Part shown: positions 33,331 to 42,539 of the stretch, one piece after another
How the letters are laid out: each line of letters starts with the position of its first letter
Numbering within the stretch: the stretch's first letter is position 1
NCBI GenBank assembly: GCA_051747265.1
Contig: JBNJFY010000007.1
Location: forward strand, 1-64,000
Direction of reading: 5' to 3'
Source: JBNJFY01 sp051747265
GTDB lineage: Bacteria > Bacteroidota > Rhodothermia > Balneolales > Balneolaceae
Length of the DNA stretch: 64,000 bases
The notes under the pieces: generated by a model
Seen by the model: the letters and a program-made list of their open reading frames with translations, nothing else
Database searches by the model: none
What the model was told of the DNA's origin: nothing
Program-made: the position numbers and the translations under genes

Positions 33331-34062
33331 TTAATTCATCCCAATAGGTTGAGGGGAGATGGAATCTTGATCCTCATCGGGATCCGGTGTCTCAAATTCG
33401 TCTAGCTTGCGTGTAAGCAAAAGCTCCATGACGCGGCGATCTTCTGGGGGGATAGATGTGTGAAATTCACAAATTTGATCCAGCTTTTTATCACTGTGAT
33501 ACTCTATAGTCAGAATGTCTTCATCATCCCAGCGATAGGCAACTACCAGCTCCCAGGGAATGAATTGATCCAGAAGGATAATTCCCCGGTTCCGAAATTC
33601 GGGAACTACCTCTATGCACCAGCCGTAGAACCCAAAACCTACCAGTGACAACCCGGAGGTGAGGCTCAGCAAAGTGAGCTCGGGCAAATTCATTATAGAA
33701 GTGCGATATATTCCGTAGGCTACTATGGCAATAGCCAGCACATTGGGGAGTCCGTCGGTAAAAAAGTCGGGGCGAGCGTATTCAGGATATCCAGCCGTCA
33801 TACGGAGTTTAATCAACCCGGCGCCGCCACCTACAAAAAGTCCGGTTGCCACGCAGTATAATGCCATAGCCGCATATTCAATGATGTAAGGCGGGATCAG
33901 CTCGGTCCAAGTAAGAATGCCTATGGATGAATAGAGGGCCACTAAAATGATACTACTGATCATTAAATTGGTACGATTAAGTTTGCTGATATCCAGCCAG
34001 TGCATATAGGTAAGAATGCCCCCAAATAAAAAAAGCAGTATGAGGACCAGAGCCGTTAACAT
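33331..34062 (-). CDS. hypothetical multi-pass membrane protein
   Basis: 243 residues with five hydrophobic segments in the first 150 residues, then a soluble part with VVPEFRNRGIILLDQFIPW and VVAYRW, a beta-strand-rich domain, and a charged tail rich in D, E and P. The soluble part looks like the end of DUF5673-type membrane proteins, but the match is by eye. Function unknown. No operon partners on either side. Confidence 0.5.
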   Translation of the reverse strand: MLTALVLILLFLFGGILTYMHWLDISKLNRTNLMISSIILVALYSSIGILTWTELIPPYIIEYAAMALYCVATGLFVGGGAGLIKLRMTAGYPEYARPDFFTDGLPNVLAIAIVAYGIYRTSIMNLPELTLLSLTSGLSLVGFGFYGWCIEVVPEFRNRGIILLDQFIPWELVVAYRWDDEDILTIEYHSDKKLDQICEFHTSIPPEDRRVMELLLTRKLDEFETPDPDEDQDSISPQPIGMN

Positions 34063-34167
34063 ATAATCTCCAATATTAAACTAGTTGCAACTCACTGTAA
34101 TGCGAATTTGAATCGTACGGATCAACTATATAGAATATTCCACTTCTGGTTATCCTTCGCAAAAAAG

Positions 34168-34201
34168 AAAAAGCCTTCCCGAATTAACGGAAAGGCCTTT
34201 T
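34168..34201 (-). terminator. terminator after HiPIP gene
   Basis: On the minus strand the stem GCCTTTCC...GGGAAGGC is followed by TTTTTCTTTTTT, about 20 bases past the stop of the HiPIP gene. Confidence 0.78.
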
Positions 34202-34220
34202 AAGTAAATAATAGTGAGAT

Positions 34221-34604
34221 TTATCCTTCCGGCATCGGTGCCCAAGCAGTGCAATAACCATCGGGATTGATAGGCCCCTTCACCAAGGTGCAACCGCCAC
34301 ATGGAGAGTCCCCTTCTGGTTGGGTATACAAGGCGCAGTTGCTGCACAATTTGTCAGGGTTGGGAGATTTGCCCACGTATTGGAACTGGTCTCGGGTTTG
34401 TTTCTCTTGATCCGATAGGCCGGATAAGTCGGTGCATGGATCATCAGCCGTGGCTTCTTTCTGCATGCCTCCGCCGTTTCCTGATTCTTTTTGATCTCCA
34501 CCACCGCCACAAGCACTTAAAATGCTACTGGCACCAACAGAAACCGCACCAAACATGCCCAACTGTTTGAGAAAATCTTTTCTGCTTACTTTCTCGTCTT
34601 TCAT
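34221..34604 (-). CDS. high-potential iron-sulfur protein (HiPIP), exported
   Basis: 127 residues. The mature part has the cysteine pattern of HiPIP: LCSNC, SPCGGC and GYCTAW, with the last tryptophan packing on the 4Fe-4S cluster. HiPIPs carry electrons in the periplasm, for example to oxidases. The leader contains SRKDFLKQLG, an RK variant of the twin-arginine motif, then LSAC, so it may be exported folded and also lipidated. A glycine-rich linker (about 33-48) separates leader and cluster domain. The start at 34604 is fixed by the leader. Confidence 0.85.
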   Translation of the reverse strand: MKDEKVSRKDFLKQLGMFGAVSVGASSILSACGGGGDQKESGNGGGMQKEATADDPCTDLSGLSDQEKQTRDQFQYVGKSPNPDKLCSNCALYTQPEGDSPCGGCTLVKGPINPDGYCTAWAPMPEG

Positions 34605-34757
34605 AGACCTGAATATTAAGTTTATAAACTCAGTTAAATATCATACGAAAAGTTGCCAGAACCTTTATTAGACTCAATTTAAATAAACTATTTTACGTTT
34701 AATAAAATAGCCATTGTAGTAAACACTAAACAGCTAGTTAATTAAGATTTAGACAAC

Positions 34758-35111
34758 ATGGATAATAAAACCCAACCTAAGGATATTACCGTTCATCAAT
34801 CGGATGAATATTTAGAAATTCATTGGGCGGATGGGCATACTAGTCAGTACCCTTTTTATGGATTGCGGAAAAATTGTCCCTGTGTAATGTGCAAAGGGGG
34901 ACATGAAGAAATGGGAACCGCGGCGGATATGCGTTTGTTTTTTAAAAAAAGTGATTGGAAATGGGAAATTAAGGATATTAAAACAGTAGGCAATCATGCC
35001 TTGCAAATCACTTGGAATGATGGCCATAATCAAGGTATGTACCGTTGGGATGTGTTGCGCGGGATGTGTCCCTGCCCGCAATGCTATCCGGAGGGGCATT
35101 CGAATAAGTAG
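34758..35111 (+). CDS. DUF971-domain protein
   Basis: 117 residues. Family with the gamma-butyrobetaine-hydroxylase-like N-terminal domain, with LRKNCPCVMCKGG and RWDVLRGMCPCPQC. The four cysteines are arranged to bind a metal. Members are often found with ApbC/Mrp iron-sulfur carriers, suggesting a role in cluster assembly; here no Mrp gene is next to it. The start at 34758 fits the family. Confidence 0.83.
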   Translation: MDNKTQPKDITVHQSDEYLEIHWADGHTSQYPFYGLRKNCPCVMCKGGHEEMGTAADMRLFFKKSDWKWEIKDIKTVGNHALQITWNDGHNQGMYRWDVLRGMCPCPQCYPEGHSNK

Positions 35112-35165
35112 GCAGACCTGATTGATGATTTAAAATTGGGCGTGTTGCTGAGATGGACGGCTACT

Positions 35166-37817
35166 ATGAATCAAGAGAACGATACGCAAACTGAACATAA
35201 AGATATTTCCGTTGAGCATCCCTGGGACGCCACTGGGGAACAAGTTTGTGGAGAGTTGCGGGTGGAACCGGAACAGGGGCTAACGGCATCGGAAGTCCGT
35301 CGACGTGTTAAGCAATGGGGCCCCAATCAGTTAAAAGCACATAAGGCCAAATCTGTCTGGGCTATTCTATATGATCAGTTAAAAAGCCTGATTATAGTCT
35401 TGCTAGCGGCTGCTACCTTGATCTCTTTTCTTACCGGAGACCACATAGAGGGATGGGCTATTTTAGTGGTAATCGTGATCAACACGGCCATTGGCTTTTT
35501 TACGGAAATGCGCGCCGTGCGTTCGATGGAGGCTTTGTACAAGTTAGGCACGGTGACCACCCGCGTGAAACGAGAAGGTCAAATACGCGAGATTGACGCT
35601 AAAGAACTGGTTCCCGGTGATATTGTAGTACTGGAAGGAGGCGATGTGTTGACGGCGGATATGCGCATTCTGGAGGCTTCCAAACTGCAAGCCGATGAGT
35701 CGACGTTGACCGGTGAAAGTATGCCCATATCCAAGCAGATCAAGCCAGTAGATGCTGATACCGTGCTTGCCGAGCGATCGAACATGTTATACAAAGGTAC
35801 CGCGGTCACACGTGGATCCGGGTTGGCGGTGGTAACCGCGACCGGTATGCATACCGAGTTGGGCAATATTTCCTCGTTGGTAGAAGAAGCCGAACAAGAA
35901 CGGACGCCACTAGAAGAACGGTTGGACACGCTGGGAAATCGGCTCATCATCGTTACGGTTGGGATTTCAGTAATTATCACCATTGTGGGAATTATTTCGG
36001 GCAAAGAGCTATACCTGATGATTGAAACGGGTATCGCGCTGGCGGTAGCTACTATTCCCGAGGGGTTGCCCATTGTAGCCACCATTGCTCTGGCCCGAGG
36101 TTTAAAAACCATGGCCGATCGAAACGCGCTCATTACGCGATTGTCTTCGGTGGAAACCTTGGGAGCCACGGAAGTAATATTTACTGATAAAACCGGCACG
36201 TTAACTGAAAACCGGATGACGGTTACTCAGTATGTTTTTCCGGAAAACCAAGTGGTGCGTCTTCCCCAGGATCAATCCAATAAGCAGACTAATGCACTGC
36301 TTCAAACAGCCATTCAGATTGGCATTTTATGCAATAACGGATCTTGGGATGAAAAAGAAGGAAAGGGAACCGGCGATCCGCTGGAGGTCGCTTTATTGGC
36401 CGCGGCGAGAAACGAAGAAATGTCGGTTAAGGAAATCAAGCGTGATCATCCGGAGTTGCGTGAGGAAGCCTTCGATTCGGACATCAAAATGATGGCTACC
36501 TGGAATGAATTCGGTGATGATATTCGGGTTTCCGTGAAGGGGGCACCGGGAGCCGTACTCGATGCAGCTTCAAAAATTTATAAAAATGGGGCCGTCTCAG
36601 CACTGACCGAGCAAGATCGTAGGGCAATGCTGGAAAAGAATGAAGAGTTGGCTAGTCAAGGCTACCGTCTGCTGGCTCTGGCATATAAAGAAGTGTCGGA
36701 CACCAAACAGGATCCGTATCACGATTTGGTTTTAGTGGGTTTGGTCGTTTTAGAGGATCCACCTCGATCGGATGTAAAGGGAGCATTGAAAGAGTGCCGA
36801 TCAGCCGGTATTCGCGTAGTAATGGTCACCGGTGATCAGGAAGCGACTGCCAGATCCATTGGTAATGCGGTGGGATTGATTGATGAAATAGACGCGGAAG
36901 TAATTCACGGACAATCGCTGGAATCATCCCAAGCGCTTGATCGTATCGAGGATGTTAATATTTATGCTCGGATCAGTCCTAAACAAAAATTAGATCTGAT
37001 TGAGCAGTTTCAAAAAGCGGGGCATACGGTAGCCATGACCGGAGATGGGGTGAATGATGCTCCGGCTCTGAAAAAGGCGGATATCGGTATTGCCATGGGA
37101 CAGCGTGGGACGCAGGTCGCCAAAGAAGCGGCAGACATGATATTAACCGATGACGCTTTTGCTACCATTGTGAAGGCAATAGAGCAGGGCCGGGTAATTT
37201 TTGATAATATCCGTTCTTTTATCTACTACCTGATGAGTTGTAATTTGAGCGAGGTTTTGGTAATTGGAATTGCATTCCTGGCCAATACGCCTTTACCCAT
37301 CTTGCCCTTGCAAATATTGTTTTTGAACCTGGTTACGGATGTATTTCCCGCCTTGGCATTAGGGTTGAGCAGAGGGGATGAGCACATCATGAAAAAATCA
37401 CCCCGTGATCCGGAAGAAGCCATTTTGGATGGCAAACATTGGTTGGGAATTGCCGGTTATGGTGTGGTGATATCCCTGTCGGTATTTGGCATTTTGGTAT
37501 GGTCGCACTACGAACTGGGGTTGCCCCAGAAGACCGCTGTCACTTTATCCTTTTTAACTCTGGCTTTGGCGCAACTTTGGCATGTGTTTAATATGCGCCC
37601 AGATGATTCTAAATGGTGGCGAAATCCTGTAGTAGAAAATCGCTGGGTATGGGGTGCGTTAGTGCTTTGTATGGGTATGATTTTAACGGCTGTGTATGTT
37701 CCTGTATTTGCTAATGCGCTTAGTGTGGTTCCCCCAACTTTACAGCAGTGGGGTTATGTCTTTGGCTTTAGCTTGATCCCCTTGGTAATCGGTCAGCTAC
37801 GCAAATCTTTTCGATAA
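35166..37817 (+). CDS. P-type calcium-transporting ATPase (type IIA-like)
   Basis: About 883 residues from ATG 35166; a TTG ten codons upstream is less likely. Cation_ATPase_N (about 15-75), TGES in the actuator domain (LTGESMPIS), the phosphorylation motif DKTGTLTENR, KGAPG in the nucleotide domain, and TGDGVNDAPALKKADIG. PEGLP in membrane helix 4 is the Ca2+ site signature of SERCA/PMCA pumps. Ten membrane helices can be placed. It would export calcium or manganese from the cell. It follows the DUF971 gene after 54 bases; a functional tie is not evident. Confidence 0.92.
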   Translation: MNQENDTQTEHKDISVEHPWDATGEQVCGELRVEPEQGLTASEVRRRVKQWGPNQLKAHKAKSVWAILYDQLKSLIIVLLAAATLISFLTGDHIEGWAILVVIVINTAIGFFTEMRAVRSMEALYKLGTVTTRVKREGQIREIDAKELVPGDIVVLEGGDVLTADMRILEASKLQADESTLTGESMPISKQIKPVDADTVLAERSNMLYKGTAVTRGSGLAVVTATGMHTELGNISSLVEEAEQERTPLEERLDTLGNRLIIVTVGISVIITIVGIISGKELYLMIETGIALAVATIPEGLPIVATIALARGLKTMADRNALITRLSSVETLGATEVIFTDKTGTLTENRMTVTQYVFPENQVVRLPQDQSNKQTNALLQTAIQIGILCNNGSWDEKEGKGTGDPLEVALLAAARNEEMSVKEIKRDHPELREEAFDSDIKMMATWNEFGDDIRVSVKGAPGAVLDAASKIYKNGAVSALTEQDRRAMLEKNEELASQGYRLLALAYKEVSDTKQDPYHDLVLVGLVVLEDPPRSDVKGALKECRSAGIRVVMVTGDQEATARSIGNAVGLIDEIDAEVIHGQSLESSQALDRIEDVNIYARISPKQKLDLIEQFQKAGHTVAMTGDGVNDAPALKKADIGIAMGQRGTQVAKEAADMILTDDAFATIVKAIEQGRVIFDNIRSFIYYLMSCNLSEVLVIGIAFLANTPLPILPLQILFLNLVTDVFPALALGLSRGDEHIMKKSPRDPEEAILDGKHWLGIAGYGVVISLSVFGILVWSHYELGLPQKTAVTLSFLTLALAQLWHVFNMRPDDSKWWRNPVVENRWVWGALVLCMGMILTAVYVPVFANALSVVPPTLQQWGYVFGFSLIPLVIGQLRKSFR

Positions 37818-37818
37818 T

Positions 37819-38022
37819 CAGTTTTCAGTGCTTCAGTGCTTCAGTGCTTCAAAGGGTACTTAGTGGATATTGAGCACGAAATGAAATGATAATGGTATGC
37901 TATCTGTGTTCAATTCTGCAATACGGTCGTAAATGTGTGTTTGAGCATCTCATTTACCCTAGCTCATACCCTTTGTCAAACTGAACCCTGACACACTGAA
38001 GCACTGATAACTGATCACTGAG
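37819..38022. mobile_element. MITE-like inverted-repeat element
   Basis: The left end cagttttcagtgcttcagtg and the right end cactgaagcactgataactg are inverted copies with one mismatch. An inner inverted pair caaagggta / taccctttg lies next to them. The left end also contains three tandem cagtgctt units. The element of about 204 bp has no gene. It sits between convergent genes (Ca2+ ATPase and SDR), a usual place for such insertions, and overlaps the last codons of the SDR gene (38015-38022). Confidence 0.55.
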
Positions 38023-38719
38023 GATTGGTCGCCCACACACTGGTTTCGGGAATAAAGCCGCGATCGGGTAGTTGTAGCATACTTACTATTGTTTGACCGA
38101 TATCTTCGGCAACCAGCTTGGTTTCATTAAACTCGCGTTCACCCATACCCGCATTTTCTGAAAAGTTGGTTTGAACTTCACTAGGATTGATCTGCATCAC
38201 CCGAACATTATGAGGGCGCAGCTCGCTTCTCCAGCATTCGGTCATGGCTCCCAACGCAAATTTACTAGCGCAATAAGCAGTGCCACCGGCGAATCCTTTG
38301 GTTCCAGCCGTAGAAGAAACATTGATAATGTTACCATAAGATTCGTCAATAAAATGTTTGGCCGACTCTCGAGCCATCATCATGGCTCCCAAAACATTGG
38401 TGTTCAGCACCGATTCAAAGTCGGACTTTTTCAGATCCACCAGCTCAGCGAACATGCCAAATCCGGCGTTGTTGACTAACACGTTTAATCCATCCATGGC
38501 TTGAATAGATTTTGAAACAATACGTTGGGCGTCTTTTTCATCCCCAACATCACCTTGAACCGGTATGGCATCTGTTTCTTTGGCTGCTTCTTTCAGGGTT
38601 GAGGTAGTTCGTCCATTGATCACTACTTGAGCTCCGTGATTGAGCAGTAGTTTTGCCGTGGCTTTTCCTATGCCGGAACTACCACCTGTTATTAAAACTT
38701 TTGCCGTAGATAAATCCAT
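38015..38719 (-). CDS. short-chain dehydrogenase/reductase
   Basis: 234 residues of the classical SDR family. TGGSSGIGKATA near residue 11 is the cofactor loop, NNAGFGM the NAG motif, SS around residue 135 supplies the catalytic serine and YCASK the Tyr-x3-Lys. Arginine in INGRTTS after strand 2 points to NADP(H). The substrate is unknown; relatives include 3-ketoacyl and sepiapterin-type reductases. The C-terminus appears set by the inverted-repeat element that overlaps the stop. Confidence 0.88.
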   Translation of the reverse strand: MDLSTAKVLITGGSSGIGKATAKLLLNHGAQVVINGRTTSTLKEAAKETDAIPVQGDVGDEKDAQRIVSKSIQAMDGLNVLVNNAGFGMFAELVDLKKSDFESVLNTNVLGAMMMARESAKHFIDESYGNIINVSSTAGTKGFAGGTAYCASKFALGAMTECWRSELRPHNVRVMQINPSEVQTNFSENAGMGEREFNETKLVAEDIGQTIVSMLQLPDRGFIPETSVWATNPQ

Positions 38720-38835
38720 GTTATAGCTGCTATTTTTTGGTTTTGATGTACAGGGCGAAAAACAATGTTGGACCCAAAGAAGTTCACCTCAAGCTGTTTG
38801 GCCGCTGCAGACCAACTGAAAGCTGGATCCGGTGA

Positions 38836-40272
38836 TTAGGTTAATTGTTCAGCCAAAATTTGACTGGAAATTTCTTGTATATGCTCCCAAACTTGTTCCA
38901 CATGTTCCCGTTGCACATTCGTTTGACCGATCACCATGCGAATAGTGTATTGTCCATCCAGTTTGGTGTGTGTGAGAAAGGCAAATGCTTCATTCTGGAT
39001 CCGAGTTAGTATGGACTCATTTAATGTGTTGAGCTGCTCATCGGTCAAATCGGTCTCGCTGGGATGATAACGGAAACAGATCGTGTTCAACGGAACAGGG
39101 GCTAACAATTCGTAATCGGGATGATCGGTTAACTCTTTAACCATTTCATCGGTCAGGGTGAGATGATAGCGAAGCTTTTTTTGTAGTCCTTCTACACCAT
39201 AGGAGCGAATGACAAACCAAAGTTTTAATGCTCGGAACCGTCGTCCCAATTGAATCCCCCAATCGCGATAATTATTGACGGTACGATCCGCGCCAGTTTT
39301 GAGATATTCAGGAAGGATTTCAAAAGTACGGAGCAGCGTTTCCACATCTTTTACATAGTACGCAGAGCAGTCGAAGTTGGTAAACATCCATTTATGAGGA
39401 TTAAATACGAAGCTATCTGCATGTTCAATACCATCGATCATACTACGATATTCGGGCAAGAGTAGTGCTGTTCCGGCAAAGGCCGCGTCCACATGCAGCC
39501 ATATACCATGCTGTTTACATAATTTCCCCAAGCGTTCCACGTCATCTATGGCGGTGGATCCGGTGGTTCCTAATGCCGCAACCACAGCAACAGGAGTAAT
39601 TCCCTGCTTCAGATCATCCTGGATGGTTTTTTCTAGTAGGTCGGGGCGAATGGCATAGGTATCATCCACCGGAATTTTCCGTAACGCTTGACGACCAAAT
39701 CCAGCAATCTTCACATCCTTTTCGATAGAGGAGTGCGTTTCCGTTGAGCAGTATACCGCATATTGCTCATCTCGGGGAAAACCTTGCTCATTGATTTTAA
39801 AATCAGAAATTTGTTCACGCGCTGAAAGCAGTGCTACCAAAGTGGCCGTGGAAGCAGTGTCTTGAATAACCCCGGTGAATTGATCCGGCAAGCCAATCAT
39901 ATCTCGCAACCATTCCATCACGCGCTCTTCCAGTTCGGTGGCTGCGGGTGAGGTCAGCCAGCTCATGCATTGCGCGCCCAGTGCCGCGGTTAGCATTTCG
40001 CCCAGTATGGAGGGAGCGCTATTATTGGCTGGGAAGTATCCCATAAAACGGGGATGTTGCCAGTGGGTCATTCCGGGTAGGATGGTTGATTGGAAATCAT
40101 CCATAAGCTCCTGGAACGGTTCGCCGGTAAGCGGCGGCGCTTCAGGCAGTTCTTGTAAAATGTCACCCGGTTTTACGGATGGTTTTACGGGATATGACTC
40201 CACATTTTCCATATAATCGGCAATCCAATCTACTATTTGATAGCCATGTTTTTTAAATTCTTCAGAATTCAT
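38836..40272 (-). CDS. PLP-dependent aromatic-L-amino-acid decarboxylase family
   Basis: About 478 residues of group II decarboxylases. The Schiff-base lysine is in NPHKWMFTNFDCSAYY; HVDAAFAG holds the aspartate that bonds the PLP ring, and the N-terminal GYQIVDWIADYM is the domain-swap helix of this family. Likely substrates are aromatic amino acids such as tryptophan, phenylalanine or DOPA. ATG 40272 is chosen because the frame extension to 40353 has no family match. The neighbour AP2-type gene is divergent. Confidence 0.88.
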   Translation of the reverse strand: MNSEEFKKHGYQIVDWIADYMENVESYPVKPSVKPGDILQELPEAPPLTGEPFQELMDDFQSTILPGMTHWQHPRFMGYFPANNSAPSILGEMLTAALGAQCMSWLTSPAATELEERVMEWLRDMIGLPDQFTGVIQDTASTATLVALLSAREQISDFKINEQGFPRDEQYAVYCSTETHSSIEKDVKIAGFGRQALRKIPVDDTYAIRPDLLEKTIQDDLKQGITPVAVVAALGTTGSTAIDDVERLGKLCKQHGIWLHVDAAFAGTALLLPEYRSMIDGIEHADSFVFNPHKWMFTNFDCSAYYVKDVETLLRTFEILPEYLKTGADRTVNNYRDWGIQLGRRFRALKLWFVIRSYGVEGLQKKLRYHLTLTDEMVKELTDHPDYELLAPVPLNTICFRYHPSETDLTDEQLNTLNESILTRIQNEAFAFLTHTKLDGQYTIRMVIGQTNVQREHVEQVWEHIQEISSQILAEQLT

Positions 40273-40385
40273 AGGGGATAAACGCAATAGAGTTACTATC
40301 TTATCGGTTAAATAGAGGAACATTATTTGTCCACATAAACAAGGTCTGGGCAAGGTAGTAATTAAGTAGAGCAGTAAAAAAATCT

Positions 40386-40409
40386 GCTTTCCCGGTTAAC
40401 TCGGGAAAA
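40386..40409. promoter_or_regulatory. palindrome between divergent genes
   Basis: TTTCCCG-GTTAACT-CGGGAAA lies about 115 bases before the decarboxylase start and 34 bases before the AP2-type gene. No T-run fits a terminator on the plus strand. It could be an operator, or a terminator remnant; this is a weak inference. Confidence 0.3.
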
Positions 40410-40442
40410 AACGGCTTTAAAGTTTAATAAAATACTGTATCC

Positions 40443-40976
40443 ATGTCGGGAAAAGAACCCAAAAAACACAAGGGTATCAGTCGTATAGATAGCAAAGGTA
40501 CCCACGGTTGGTTTGTTCGTGTTTATCACAACGGAAAAACCTATTCAAAACTTTACTCTGATAATAAGTACGGTGGCAAAGATCGAGCATTGAAAATTGC
40601 TATCAAAGCTCGGGACAAAGCTACGTTGGAGATCAAAGGAAAAGATCCCAGCAAAACCAAGAAACCCAACTTGGTAACCGATACCAAAGGGAGTAATACC
40701 GGAGTAGTAGGCGTTTATAAGACTGAGCGAACCTACGAAAGTGGAAATACTTACGAGTACTATAAAGTATACTGGCGACCGAAACCGGGCGAGGTGAAAT
40801 CCAAAGAGTGGAGCATCAATAAATACGGAGACGATCAGGCGTTTCTGCAAGCCTGTGTGTATCGGGATCGAAAAATGCGGGAAATTCACGGGGAAAAATA
40901 TGTGGAGGTGCGATCTAAAATGATGCCTCCCAAGGTATTGGAAAAAGTGGATAGCTTTTTAGAAGAAACCCAATAA
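40443..40976 (+). CDS. tandem AP2-like DNA-binding protein
   Basis: 177 residues with two related segments. The first (about 10-65) reads KGISRIDS, GWFVRVYHNGKTYSK, then YGGKDRALKIAIKARDK; the second (about 84-155) reads TGVVGVYKTER, YYKVYWRP, then YGDDQAFLQACVYRDRKM. Each has the three-strand plus helix order of AP2 domains, which are best known in plant transcription factors and in homing endonucleases. Here there is no nuclease domain, so a DNA-binding role is likely. Lysine-rich linkers support nucleic acid binding. Divergent from the decarboxylase gene. Confidence 0.68.
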   Translation: MSGKEPKKHKGISRIDSKGTHGWFVRVYHNGKTYSKLYSDNKYGGKDRALKIAIKARDKATLEIKGKDPSKTKKPNLVTDTKGSNTGVVGVYKTERTYESGNTYEYYKVYWRPKPGEVKSKEWSINKYGDDQAFLQACVYRDRKMREIHGEKYVEVRSKMMPPKVLEKVDSFLEETQ

Positions 40977-40980
40977 ATAA

Positions 40981-42417
40981 TTAGCAGAAATGACGTTGAA
41001 TGGCTGATTCAGCGGCATGAAATCCGCACATACCATGAACTCCGCCACCGGGCGGGGTGGCGCTGGAACATAAATACAGATTAGACTGCGGCGTTTGATA
41101 GGGATTAAACCACTTGCCGGGTCGTCGGAACAGTTGCCAGAAATCTTGCCGTCCACCATTGATATCTCCCCCAATATAGTTGGGATTATAGTTCTGAAAT
41201 CCGGCGGCGGTAATAGTATGGGTCTCTACAATACAGTCGCGAAATCCCGGGGCATATCGCTCAATCTGATCTAAAATACGTTCTGTGTAATCTTTTTCAG
41301 AACCATGGGGAACATGCGCGTAGGCCCAGCCGGTATGCAGAGCTGAGTCCGCTGGTGTACGTCGGTCGTCGAATAGGGAATGCTGAGCCACTATGAGATA
41401 GGGCCTGCGATCGGGCGGATCCGAGGCGATTTGCGCCTCAGAAGCAATAATTTCTTCCGCGGTACCACCTATATGAACGGTTCCGGCTTTTCGACATAAT
41501 TCATGGTTCCAGGGGATAGGATCAGACAATACCATATCAACTTTGCAGGAGCCATGATTGTAGTTATAGCTCTGTAGTTTCTTACGATAGCCTGATGGAA
41601 GCTGGGTTCCTTGTAATTCCAAAAGTTGCTTTGGAGTGATATCCAATAGATATGCCGTGGCGTCTGGTAATTCTCGTAGATCAGCGACCATATTACCAGT
41701 TGAAATGGTGCCCCCCAAAGACGTAAAGTAATTGGCCATGGATTGCGTGATTTTGTTTGCGCCGCCTCGGGGAAAGGGAAAGCCCACGGCATGTCCCGCG
41801 GCCATGAGCAGGATAGCCGGAGCTGTAGTAAAGGGTTTATCCAGCGAAAGAATGCTATGTGCGGCATGTCCACTGAGCAGGGCCCGGGCTTCCTTAGTTT
41901 GGAAGTATCGATCCAAGAGCATGGTCATTGCATATCGGGCGTACCATCCGATTCGTGCTAACTTGAATGGATGTCGGGGAATACCCAAAGGGGCCAGAAG
42001 ATCCGGTGCCAGTTGATGCCATTGCTTACTGAGAGGCTCAAGCAAGGATTGGTAATGTTGCTGATCGGTTGGGGAGTCAAACTGTTCGATGGTGGATTGA
42101 ATGGATCGATGCAGAGCAACCGCGTGGTAGTCATCCAGCGGATGAGCAACCGGTATGTCAGGATGTATCCATTGGAGCCCGTGTTCTTCCAGAGGTAACG
42201 TTCGCAAATAGGGCGATCCGATGCCCAATGGATGAACCGCGGAGCAGATATCGTGAATGACACCGGTTTGTATCAATGATTCCGAGCGAGTACCGCCACC
42301 AATGGTATCTTTACCCTCCACCAATAATACATGGCACCCATGCTGTTGCAATCGAATAGCCGCGGCCAAACCGTTGGGACCACTACCCACTACCACGGCA
42401 TCATACCTCAGAGACAT
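40981..42417 (-). CDS. CrtI/PYROXD2-like FAD-dependent oxidoreductase
   Basis: 478 residues. VVVGSGPNGLAAAIRL (7-22) is the FAD/NAD dinucleotide fold, followed by EGKDTIGGGTRS, and the C-terminal PGGGVHGMCGFHAA is the second FAD motif of the phytoene desaturase/amine oxidase family. The branch is the uncharacterised 'NAD(P)/FAD-dependent oxidoreductase' group, related to but distinct from CrtI. Substrate unknown; a lipid or carotenoid is possible. It converges on the AP2 gene with 4 bases between the stops. Confidence 0.85.
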   Translation of the reverse strand: MSLRYDAVVVGSGPNGLAAAIRLQQHGCHVLLVEGKDTIGGGTRSESLIQTGVIHDICSAVHPLGIGSPYLRTLPLEEHGLQWIHPDIPVAHPLDDYHAVALHRSIQSTIEQFDSPTDQQHYQSLLEPLSKQWHQLAPDLLAPLGIPRHPFKLARIGWYARYAMTMLLDRYFQTKEARALLSGHAAHSILSLDKPFTTAPAILLMAAGHAVGFPFPRGGANKITQSMANYFTSLGGTISTGNMVADLRELPDATAYLLDITPKQLLELQGTQLPSGYRKKLQSYNYNHGSCKVDMVLSDPIPWNHELCRKAGTVHIGGTAEEIIASEAQIASDPPDRRPYLIVAQHSLFDDRRTPADSALHTGWAYAHVPHGSEKDYTERILDQIERYAPGFRDCIVETHTITAAGFQNYNPNYIGGDINGGRQDFWQLFRRPGKWFNPYQTPQSNLYLCSSATPPGGGVHGMCGFHAAESAIQRHFC

Positions 42418-42467
42418 AGATCTAGTATATTCTGTTTATCTCATTTCAACTTAATCAGCAACATACA

Positions 42468-42499
42468 AAAAAGCCCGAGGATTCATACCCGGGCTTTTA
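42468..42499 (-). terminator. terminator after PstS-like gene
   Basis: Minus strand: AAAAGCCCGGG-TATGAAT-CCTCGGGCTTTTTTG, an 8-bp GC-rich stem with one mismatch and a T-run, about 40 bases after the stop of the gene at 42540. Confidence 0.82.
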
Positions 42500-42539
42500 C
42501 GTGTGTTACCAAGGGGTGAGGTATGTGCTTGAATGACTA

